From Myxococcales bacterium (GTDB lineage Bacteria > Myxococcota_A > Bradymonadia > UBA4248): 11,009 nt of DNA. The notes under the pieces were generated by a model, which saw only the letters and a list, made by a program, of their open reading frames with translations, was not told where the DNA came from and ran no database searches. A program made the translations under genes and the position numbers. Shown here piece by piece: positions 1 through 5,622 of this stretch (position 1 is the first letter of the stretch; the number at the start of each line of letters is the position of its first letter). Location of the stretch: contig SFMP01000097.1 of NCBI GenBank assembly GCA_004554395.1, positions 1 through 11,009 of the forward strand, in the 5' to 3' direction.

Positions 1-1
1 A

Positions 2-841
2 GGTGGTACGATAAGAACATACGATGAGTTCATCGGAAAATCTATATGTTTACGTTTAATAATTTATGTTGGTCTTATCTGTTGTACGTTTCCAGTTAAT
101 ATACTTGTTTTCTCGTACTTACCCATATCAAAGGTTTTATCCTATTTGTTCGCTTTAATTCTTAGCTTATCAGCATCGTTTTTGGTGCTTGAATTATGTT
201 TTCTTATTTATTTCTTCATGTTGGTTATAATGGATGCAGCTGTCGGTTGTAATCATTTATTCCAATTTCGATATACGTTGAATCGCTATGTAAAATTACC
301 GAAATTGTTTTTACCAAAGTATTTAGACGACGACAATAGCGACCTCGATGCCGAAGTTGAGGAGGTAATTAAAAAAGCAAATGATATAGAAAATGGCGAA
401 TCTCAAAATGGTCTTGCCGATGATTCTGAGAGGGGTAGCGAACTATCGGAGCAACACAGCGAAGCCGAACCTAAATCGGATTATAGAATCGTATTGCTCA
501 AGGCGACGATTGTATCGGTGAATGAAGCTGGATTTCTCGTGTATATTGGACTTGTTTATACTTATGGAGGATTGGCGTATTTACATTCGATCGCCTTAGA
601 AAAGCCGAGCTTCATGCAAGCCCTCAATGTGTTAGTGTCTGAGAATTCAGTTGTTCGATTTTTTCATAAGACATCGCCACAGGAATTCGTCGGGAAGAAA
701 ATCGATGTCGCAATCGATCGATTTAAGCCTAGCAATGCACGATTATTGCGAGAGCAGAGTGATGAACGGATGAAGTCGTTTTGGGGTTGGATTCGAGATA
801 ACTCAGAGATCGAATCTAAAACGATGACGATTGAGGTTTAA
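2..841 (+). CDS. Membrane protein of unknown function, 5' end beyond the window
   Basis: The frame is open from the first bases of the window to the TAA at 839-841, giving 279 residues with no start codon preceded by a convincing ribosome binding site. The TTG at 146 is the first start-like codon, but it falls inside a hydrophobic stretch, so the true start probably lies to the left of the window. Visible parts: two long hydrophobic segments (about residues 17-40 and 45-78 of the visible part), a short basic stretch, a strongly acidic and Ser/Asn-rich linker (about 109-160, with a DDD start and many E/D), a third moderately hydrophobic Tyr/Gly-rich segment (about 175-200), then a soluble charged C-terminus. 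This suggests an inner-membrane protein with a flexible cytosolic or periplasmic loop. I recognise no family. The gene is AT-richer than glgC downstream, which may point to a different origin. No terminator is evident after it. Confidence 0.75.
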   Translation, partial: GGTIRTYDEFIGKSICLRLIIYVGLICCTFPVNILVFSYLPISKVLSYLFALILSLSASFLVLELCFLIYFFMLVIMDAAVGCNHLFQFRYTLNRYVKLPKLFLPKYLDDDNSDLDAEVEEVIKKANDIENGESQNGLADDSERGSELSEQHSEAEPKSDYRIVLLKATIVSVNEAGFLVYIGLVYTYGGLAYLHSIALEKPSFMQALNVLVSENSVVRFFHKTSPQEFVGKKIDVAIDRFKPSNARLLREQSDERMKSFWGWIRDNSEIESKTMTIEV

Positions 842-856
842 TGCGTTTGGAAGTGT

Positions 857-1000
857 ATGAGTATGGCGAATGATAATCCGAGCGACAACAGAATGAAGAT
901 CGATGAGGCGACGACGTCGTGGCAAGTGTTTGGCAATCCATCTTTGCCCATTCATGGTCAAGCGGCTGGCGATAGGCGGTATTTCCATGCCATAGTGTAG
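857..1000 (+). CDS. Possible small ORF of 47 residues before the repeat array
   Basis: An ATG at 857, three bases after GGAAG (849-853), opens a 47-codon frame ending in TAG at 998-1000, just where the 78-bp repeats begin. A second ATG at 863 has a better spacing of nine bases. The frame is the same as that of the membrane protein that stops at 841, so it could also be a remnant of a longer C-terminus cut off by the TAA. The product is polar, has no membrane segment, and resembles nothing I know. The last codons lie inside the degenerate edge of the repeat array, which argues against a conserved protein. Chance is the main alternative. Confidence 0.2.
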   Translation: MSMANDNPSDNRMKIDEATTSWQVFGNPSLPIHGQAAGDRRYFHAIV

Positions 1001-1302
1001 CCGTATTGAGGTGCAAGCCGAAATAGGCGTAGCCGACGCCGTATTGACCAACGGGAAATAGGCGTCGCCATAGCGTAGCCGTATTGAGGCGCAAGCCGAA
1101 ATAGGCTTAGCCGACGCCGTATTGACCAACGGGAAATAGGCGTCGCCATAGCGTAGCCGTATTGAGGCGTTAGCCGAAATAGGCGTAGCCGACGCCGTAT
1201 TGACCAACGGGAAATAGGCGGCGCCATAGCGCAGCCGTATTGAGGCGCAAGCCGAAATAGGCGTAGCCGACGCCGTATTAACCAACGGGAAATAGGCGGC
1301 GT
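972..1302. repeat. 78-bp tandem repeat array, about four copies
   Basis: Units begin at CCGTATTGAGG at 1001, 1079, 1157 and 1235, exactly 78 bases apart; the fourth breaks off near 1302, and a degenerate unit end lies at 972-1000. Copies differ at only a few positions. Each unit is itself two related halves of 38 and 40 bases: both start GCCGTATTGA and contain GAAATAGGCG. Each half carries small GGC-loop-GCC stems, for example TATTGAGGC-GCAA-GCCGAAATA. Because 78 is a multiple of three and the unit has few stops, long open frames appear on the minus strand across the array with a 26-residue repeat; these are by-products, not genes. There are no spacers, so this is not CRISPR. Function is unknown; it lies between the left membrane gene and glgC. 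Confidence 0.95.
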
Positions 1303-1317
1303 AAAAATATGAAGTAG

Positions 1318-1378
1318 TATAATGTGGTATAATGTAGGTATTAAAGATGGTATGAGTGGCGGATGTAGTATAATGTAG
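1318..1378 (+). repeat. Degenerate TATAATGTRG decamer repeats
   Basis: TATAATGTGG (1318-1327) is followed directly by TATAATGTAG (1328-1337), and TATAATGTAG recurs at 1369-1378; looser versions continue to about 1405. Each contains a perfect -10 hexamer TATAAT, but none has a good -35 at 16-18 bases, so promoter activity is doubtful. The rest of the gap (1303-1500) is GT-rich on the plus strand and holds no gene that I can see. Confidence 0.55.
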
Positions 1379-1462
1379 TTATTAATGTGTGGTGTAATGT
1401 GGTTGTTAGGGGTATGTGTGAGCGCGAAGTCAAGTAAAATAAGGGTTTAGCGCGGAAAAAGG

Positions 1463-1492
1463 TTGAATTTGAGGTTCAAAGGGGCGTAAATA
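1463..1492 (+). promoter_or_regulatory. Candidate sigma70-type promoter of glgC
   Basis: TTGAAT (1463-1468) and TAAATA (1487-1492) are separated by 18 bases. Transcription would start near 1499 and leave a leader of about 35 bases that ends in a strong ribosome binding site. The -35 also forms the left arm of a short inverted repeat, TTGAA (1463-1467) with TTCAA (1475-1479). This rests on inspection only. Confidence 0.35.
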
Positions 1493-1523
1493 GACGAATG
1501 TTTGATGCTGTTTCACGCAACCG

Positions 1524-1529
1524 AGGAGG
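1524..1529 (+). promoter_or_regulatory. Ribosome binding site that sets the glgC start
   Basis: AGGAGG lies five bases before the ATG at 1535. Upstream in-frame starts at 1502 (TTG) and 1505 (ATG) would place this perfect Shine-Dalgarno sequence inside the coding region and add eleven residues not expected before the conserved N-terminal strand. Confidence 0.85.
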
Positions 1530-1534
1530 AGAAC

Positions 1535-2821
1535 ATGGAACGCGTTGTAGCCGTAGTATTAGGTGGTGGGCGAGGTAGCCGTTTATTTCCATTGACGCAT
1601 GAGCGCGCGAAACCTGCAGTGCCGTTGTTTGGAAAGTATCGTTTAATCGACGTGACGCTCTCGAATTGCATCAATTCGGGGATCAACCGAGTGTTTGTTT
1701 TGACGCAGTTTTTGAGTGCGAGTCTGCATCGCCATATCATGGAGGCGTATAAGTTCGATACGTTTTCGCATGGTTTTGTGGAGATATTGGCGGCAGAGCA
1801 GACGGAACGCGGGCAGGAATGGTTTATGGGGACGGCGGATGCGGTGCGCGCGACGCTACACCATATTCGGCATTTTGCGAGTGAAGAGACGCTCATATTG
1901 TCGGGCGACCACCTTTATCGCATGGATTATTCGAAGATGCTGGCGTGTCATCGGTCGAAAGAGGCTGGGTTGACGTTGGCGGTTTATTTGGTCAATCGAG
2001 AAGATGCGTCGCGGATGGGGCTTTTGCGCGTCGACGAAGAAGGGATGGTGCAAGAGTTCGTCGAGAAGCCGAAGGATCCCGAGGTCATCGAGCGATTCCG
2101 TGCGCCCGAATCGCTTTGCCGCAAAGTCGGTTTGAATCCCGACGATGGGTGGTATTTGGCGAGTATGGGCATTTACGTGTTCAATAGCGAATTGCTCAAG
2201 TCGTGTTTGCAAGGTACCGACAATGACTTTGGTAGCCAGATCATTCCCGGTTTGATAGGCAAGGTGCGAATTGCGACGCATTTGCACGAGGGATATTGGG
2301 CCGATATTGGGACGATTTCGGCGTTTTATACGGCGAATATTCAGGCGACGCAGGTCAATCCGCCGTTCCCGCTTTATTGCCCAGGGCAGCCGTTGTTTAC
2401 GCACATGCGTTCGTTGTCGCCGGCACGTATCATTCGTTCGGCGATTCGCGACAGTCTCGTTGCCGAGGGTACGGACTTGCATGGAGCGATTATTTCAGAC
2501 TCTGTCATCGGCGTTCGGAGTATTATCCGACCCGGTGCGAGTTTGAAAGAAGTCATCATGATGGGGGCGGATTATTATGATGAAGAGAATCCGAAATTGA
2601 TCAACCCGAACGAGACGAGTGCCGATTTGGTGCCGTTGGGCATTGGTCGCAATGTGACGATGGAACATTGCATCATCGACAAGAATGTTCGCATCGGCGA
2701 TGGGGTGATTATTCGTCGCCAGCCCTGCGATCTCAATAGCGACGGCGAGAATTATTACATTCGCGATGGGATAACGGTGATTCCGAAGGGAGCGACGTTG
2801 TTGCCGGGGACGGTGATTTAG
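1535..2821 (+). CDS. glgC: Glucose-1-phosphate adenylyltransferase (ADP-glucose pyrophosphorylase)
   Basis: The enzyme makes ADP-glucose and pyrophosphate from ATP and glucose 1-phosphate, the committed and usually allosterically controlled step of bacterial glycogen synthesis, in the cytosol. The 428-residue product has the full family layout. The nucleotidyltransferase core begins with VLGGGRGSRL (8-17) and AKPAVPLFGKYRLID (25-39); GTADAVR is at 99-105, the metal-site segment SGDHLYRMDY at 123-132, the sugar-phosphate binding FVEKP at 175-179 and GYWADIGT at 253-260. The C-terminal left-handed beta-helix (about 300-428) includes IDKNVRIGDG (381-390). The segments FVEILAAEQ and MGADYY and the length match the cyanobacterial/plant-type enzymes better than E. 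coli GlgC. Lys 418 near the C-terminus is placed like the 3-phosphoglycerate-site lysine of those enzymes, but that role is inferred. No other glycogen gene is in the window. It converges with the M16 peptidase gene. Confidence 0.96.
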   Translation: MERVVAVVLGGGRGSRLFPLTHERAKPAVPLFGKYRLIDVTLSNCINSGINRVFVLTQFLSASLHRHIMEAYKFDTFSHGFVEILAAEQTERGQEWFMGTADAVRATLHHIRHFASEETLILSGDHLYRMDYSKMLACHRSKEAGLTLAVYLVNREDASRMGLLRVDEEGMVQEFVEKPKDPEVIERFRAPESLCRKVGLNPDDGWYLASMGIYVFNSELLKSCLQGTDNDFGSQIIPGLIGKVRIATHLHEGYWADIGTISAFYTANIQATQVNPPFPLYCPGQPLFTHMRSLSPARIIRSAIRDSLVAEGTDLHGAIISDSVIGVRSIIRPGASLKEVIMMGADYYDEENPKLINPNETSADLVPLGIGRNVTMEHCIIDKNVRIGDGVIIRRQPCDLNSDGENYYIRDGITVIPKGATLLPGTVI

Positions 2822-2862
2822 TTGCTCGTTCGCTTCCATATTGCCAGTGGTAAATCATAGAT

Positions 2863-2895
2863 GGCGCGGGTTTAGAAACGCCCGCGCCTCGGGCG
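2863..2895 (+). terminator. Hairpin(s) after glgC, possible terminator
   Basis: GGCGCGGG (2863-2870) pairs perfectly with CCCGCGCC (2881-2888). A second, mutually exclusive stem is CGCCCG (2879-2884) with CGGGCG (2890-2895). No T-run follows on the plus strand, so it is a weak intrinsic terminator at best; it might also protect the 3' end of the mRNA. Confidence 0.5.
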
Positions 2896-2928
2896 TTGTA
2901 TGGAAGGGGAATTTGAAAGTATTGAAAG

Positions 2929-2950
2929 ATCCCGCCCCATTGGGCGGGAT
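2929..2950. terminator. Terminator hairpin between convergent glgC and M16 peptidase gene
   Basis: ATCCCGCCC (2929-2937) pairs with GGGCGGGAT (2942-2950) around a CATT loop: a nine-base perfect stem. Its right arm touches the stop codon of the peptidase gene (2950-2952). On the minus strand it is followed by CTTTCAATACTTTC, a broken T-rich tract, which fits termination of the peptidase transcript; for glgC it would serve as a second stem. Confidence 0.75.
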
Positions 2951-4293
2951 TAGTCGTTTTTGGACTTATCGAGCTCGAGTTTTATCTTTCGTTTTATAGA
3001 ATTCTCGATAGTCGATTTGAGGTCTTGGGCGCGTTTTTCGGAGATTTCGCCGACGATTGCGACGATATGCGGGCGCGATTTGATGGCATTTTGTGCCATT
3101 TTTTGCACATCTTCCGACGAAACGCCGCATAATTTTTTGCATCGCGCATCGATATCGCAACTCATGTTTTGGGTTGCCATAGAACTGATCCATTGCGAGA
3201 GTCGAGCGATGCCGTCGCTGAGTTCTTCGTGTTCCCAGATGAGTCGTTTTCGGACGCGAGCGAGTTCTTCGTCGGTGACGCCATGTTGAGCGATATCGTC
3301 GAGGATGCCATAGACGGCTTCGAGGAGCTTTGCGACGCGTTTATGGCGGCACGATGTGCGAATTTGGAGTAGCGTCGTATCGAGAGCCGTGCTGAGATAG
3401 GCTTCGATGTCGTAGACGAGTGCGAGTTGTTCGACGAGTTTTCGAGAGAGCCGCGAGGCCATGCCGTCGTCGAGGATTCGGACGAGGATTTCGAGAGCGG
3501 GGAGTTGTGGGGAATGTGGGCCGTCGAAGAGAAACCCGAGTGAAACGTCGCTTTGCGTGGCACCGTCGTAGTCTTTAATATGTAGGAGAGCAGGTGAACC
3601 GGGGGCTGGATTTTTATAGATATCGGGCATTTGGCGGCGATTGGAGCGATTGGCATGCGGTGCAATTTGTCCGAGAGCCGATTCAGCCATTTGTTGTAAA
3701 TCGCGCGTTGGTGGAATTGCCCCTGTGCACACTAAGAGCATGTTATCGGCGGCATAATGGTCTTCGTAGAAACTTCTGACGTCTTTTGACGTGATTTTTT
3801 CGATATCTTGGGGATTGCCGGCAATCGGATGTCCTGCATCGCCATAGAATAGCGAAGTCATGAGGTCGTCGACGTTGATGAGGGCGTTGTCGTCGTCGTA
3901 ATCGGCGAGTATTTCTTCGCGAATGATATCGCGTTCGGCGACGATACCCGTGAGTTTGGCATGCATCATGACATCGCCCAAGAGCATGAGTGCGTCGGCG
4001 ACCGATTCGCGCGGTAGATTGATGTCGAAGCTCGTCACTTCGCGCGCCGTAAACGCATTGAAGTCTGCGCCGACCTGCTCGAAAGCCTCGCTGATAGCCC
4101 CAAAACTCGGGTATTTTCGCGTGCCTCGGAACATGAGGTGTTCGAGCATGTGTGCCGTGCCCCAAACGCGTTCATCGATGCAGCCTGCACCGATGTTGAG
4201 CATAATGCTGACGCGATGCACCGAAGGTTGTCGGTGTAGGACGACGCGTATTCCATTGGAAAGTGTAAAGAATTCAAGCGCCAGTTCTGGCAT
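2950..4293 (-). CDS. M16 family zinc metallopeptidase (processing-peptidase/PqqL-like)
   Basis: A 447-residue zinc peptidase of the inverzincin clan, M16B type by its size. The zinc motif HxxEH is present as HMLEH (His48, Glu51, His52), and Glu127 in IIREEI (123-128) is at the usual distance for the third ligand, so the protein looks catalytically competent. The N-terminal M16 domain spans about residues 5-150 (ending in a typical EEI-D segment), followed by the M16_C domain at about 165-350 with the SDVSLGFLFDGP-like strand. I see no signal peptide, so a cytosolic place is likely. I chose the ATG at 4293 because AGGGGTGA lies just before it; the longer frame to 4344 adds 17 residues lacking family character. 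Family members degrade short peptides or trim precursor proteins; the substrate here cannot be told. Many bacteria encode M16 pairs, one active and one inactive, but no partner is nearby. Confidence 0.93.
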   Translation of the reverse strand: MPELALEFFTLSNGIRVVLHRQPSVHRVSIMLNIGAGCIDERVWGTAHMLEHLMFRGTRKYPSFGAISEAFEQVGADFNAFTAREVTSFDINLPRESVADALMLLGDVMMHAKLTGIVAERDIIREEILADYDDDNALINVDDLMTSLFYGDAGHPIAGNPQDIEKITSKDVRSFYEDHYAADNMLLVCTGAIPPTRDLQQMAESALGQIAPHANRSNRRQMPDIYKNPAPGSPALLHIKDYDGATQSDVSLGFLFDGPHSPQLPALEILVRILDDGMASRLSRKLVEQLALVYDIEAYLSTALDTTLLQIRTSCRHKRVAKLLEAVYGILDDIAQHGVTDEELARVRKRLIWEHEELSDGIARLSQWISSMATQNMSCDIDARCKKLCGVSSEDVQKMAQNAIKSRPHIVAIVGEISEKRAQDLKSTIENSIKRKIKLELDKSKND

Positions 4294-4309
4294 GATCACC
4301 CCTAAAAAT

Positions 4310-4338
4310 TTGACGTCACAACGATGTAGGCGTAAAAC
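4310..4338 (+). promoter_or_regulatory. Candidate promoter of the 60-residue membrane peptide
   Basis: TTGACG (4310-4315) and TAAAAC (4333-4338) are 17 bases apart in the divergent gap between the peptidase gene and the small gene. The -35 overlaps the perfect 8-bp palindrome TGACGTCA (4311-4318), and GGCGT-AAA-ACGCC (4329-4341) forms a small stem across the -10. Either dyad could be an operator; both are short enough to arise by chance. Confidence 0.4.
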
Positions 4339-4385
4339 GCCCACATGCGTGCGGATCGTATTACCGCAATTTTTTAGGAGTGTCT

Positions 4386-4568
4386 ATGCATCATCATTTA
4401 AGCATCTTGGGGATTTGTTTGGGACTGGCAGCTTTGATGCTCGTCGGTTGTGCATTTGGAATCGTGTCGACGTTTCAGACGATTTCGCTATGTATTGGCG
4501 TCGTCTTGTTTACGGCGATGGCTGGTGGGCTTTTCTTTGCGACGCTTCATTTGCAGAAGATTCGGTAG
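4386..4568 (+). CDS. Small two-helix membrane protein of unknown function
   Basis: A 60-residue protein begins at the ATG at 4386, five bases after TAGGAG (4375-4380); the upstream GTG at 4380 lies within that ribosome binding site and is less likely. After a MHHH start there are two hydrophobic helices (about residues 7-30 and 34-54), and the chain ends LQKIR, so both ends probably face the cytosol. LVGC inside the first helix resembles a lipobox, but the N-terminus has no Lys or Arg, so a lipoprotein is unlikely. I recognise no family. It is divergent from the M16 peptidase gene, with which it shares a 92-base regulatory gap. A good start signal and promoter favour a real gene. Confidence 0.7.
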   Translation: MHHHLSILGICLGLAALMLVGCAFGIVSTFQTISLCIGVVLFTAMAGGLFFATLHLQKIR

Positions 4569-4595
4569 TGAATGAGCGCCGTAGTCTCTGATCTC

Positions 4596-4632
4596 AATCC
4601 CTAACGCCGTCTCCACCAATGGCGTGGGGATT
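4596..4632 (+). terminator. Imperfect hairpin after the small membrane gene
   Basis: AATCCCTAACGCC (4596-4608) pairs with GGCGTGGGGATT (4621-4632) with one bulge/mismatch. It lies 28 bases after the stop at 4568. Only TTTGG follows, so Rho-independent termination would be weak. It adjoins the 73-bp direct repeats. Confidence 0.45.
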
Positions 4633-4653
4633 TGGTATCTCCTGTTGGGAGGG

Positions 4654-4797
4654 GCGGAAAGACATAGCGGATGGGGATTGATGCCCGCCTAGCGGCGTTA
4701 TCGTGATGTGGATGTGGTGGGGGAATGCGGAAAGACATAGCGGAGGGGATTGACGCCCGCCTAGCGGCGTTATCGTTATGTGGAAGTAGTGGGGGCG
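4654..4797. repeat. 73-bp direct repeat, two copies
   Basis: Copy one starts at 4654 and copy two at 4727, both with GCGGAAAGACATAGCGGA; copy two lacks one base and has a few substitutions. Each unit contains GCCCGCCTAGCGGCGTTATCG, with a small CGCC/GGCG stem. Copy two extends over the last seven codons and the stop of the minus-strand membrane protein gene that ends at 4776, so the repeat contributes that protein's C-terminus. Confidence 0.9.
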
Positions 4798-5594
4798 TAT
4801 GGAACGCGATGGAACCATAGAAATGGCTCGATCCAATTGGAAATGAGGAGCCCGAGCGCGGCGAGGGCGATCCAAGCGAAGTGTGCTTGCGCATAGAATG
4901 CCCAAATCATGCAGAGTAGGCAGGCGAAAAAAGCGAGCTTGGGGCAAATAAAAGAGACAATTGCTTCGAAGGGACGGTGTTTGACGTTGGCAATACCGCT
5001 GGCTATCGAAGACAAGAAGCCGAGTGCGCCGCGGCGCGTCGCCGCCGTGCCGCACCATTGCGCGGCGAGGCACGAACGATAGACGATGGCAAGGACTAGG
5101 AGCAACGTCGCCGATAGGGCGATGTAGAGGGCGCTTTTCGTCGGATCGCTGGCGCGAAATAAACCGATCCAAGCGATGATTTGGCACGTCCAGAGCCCGA
5201 ATCGAAATATGCCATAGACGGCATCGATGATGACGACGCGCGATAAATCGGCGGGCCATGAGCGCAATGTGCGAGCCGAACGCTGCTGTGCCGATTCACG
5301 CCACCACAAAACGCGTGTCGCCGCTTGCAAGACGATGTGCATGACGAGAATGAGGCCGAAAGCTTGAACCCATTCTGCGAGGGCAAACGACAAAGATTCG
5401 ACACTGGGCTGTGTGGCGGCTTGGTAAGCCATGGCGATGAATAGGAAAATGACGACGACGAGGGCGGTGACGAAAAACGACGAGGCGGCAAAACTGGCGA
5501 TGAGCGGCCATATTATCGATGTTTTGTTGCGATACATCGATTGCAACAAACGATAGCGCGTGCCCGGCGGCTGTTGAAAGTCTCGTTCTGTCAT
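4776..5594 (-). CDS. Multi-spanning membrane protein of unknown function
   Basis: A 272-residue integral membrane protein with a soluble N-terminus (1-27) and about six hydrophobic helices (roughly 28-60, 74-95, 119-146, 154-180, 211-235, 239-262). Basic and Trp/Arg-rich loops lie between helices, for example around 98-116 and 186-208. I recognise no family motif or catalytic residue. The start is the ATG at 5594; GAGGA lies about nine bases upstream. It begins 28 bases after the potassium channel gene and is almost certainly cotranscribed with it, so a role in ion homeostasis or in channel assembly is possible but is only inferred from position. The last residues are encoded by a copy of a 73-bp direct repeat, which suggests the original 3' end was altered. 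Confidence 0.85.
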   Translation of the reverse strand: MTERDFQQPPGTRYRLLQSMYRNKTSIIWPLIASFAASSFFVTALVVVIFLFIAMAYQAATQPSVESLSFALAEWVQAFGLILVMHIVLQAATRVLWWRESAQQRSARTLRSWPADLSRVVIIDAVYGIFRFGLWTCQIIAWIGLFRASDPTKSALYIALSATLLLVLAIVYRSCLAAQWCGTAATRRGALGFLSSIASGIANVKHRPFEAIVSFICPKLAFFACLLCMIWAFYAQAHFAWIALAALGLLISNWIEPFLWFHRVPYAPTTST

Positions 5595-5622
5595 CTTTCT
5601 GTATCCTCATAGATAATCGTCG

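Noticed and set aside
803..1285. Minus-strand open frames of 89-160 codons across the 78-bp array
   Set aside because: They exist only because the repeat period is a multiple of three; the products are pure 26-residue repeats with no start signal.
4386..4568. Small membrane protein as a lipoprotein
   Set aside because: LVGC resembles a lipobox, but no basic N-terminal residues precede the helix and a second helix follows directly.
3923..4591. A 222-codon plus-strand frame opposite the M16 peptidase start
   Set aside because: It is antisense to conserved M16 motifs and overlaps the better supported 60-residue gene in another frame.
4594..5259. Minus-strand frames over the 73-bp repeats and the membrane protein
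   Set aside because: They are shifted shadows of the membrane protein gene and of the repeat; no start signal and His/Arg/Pro-rich products.
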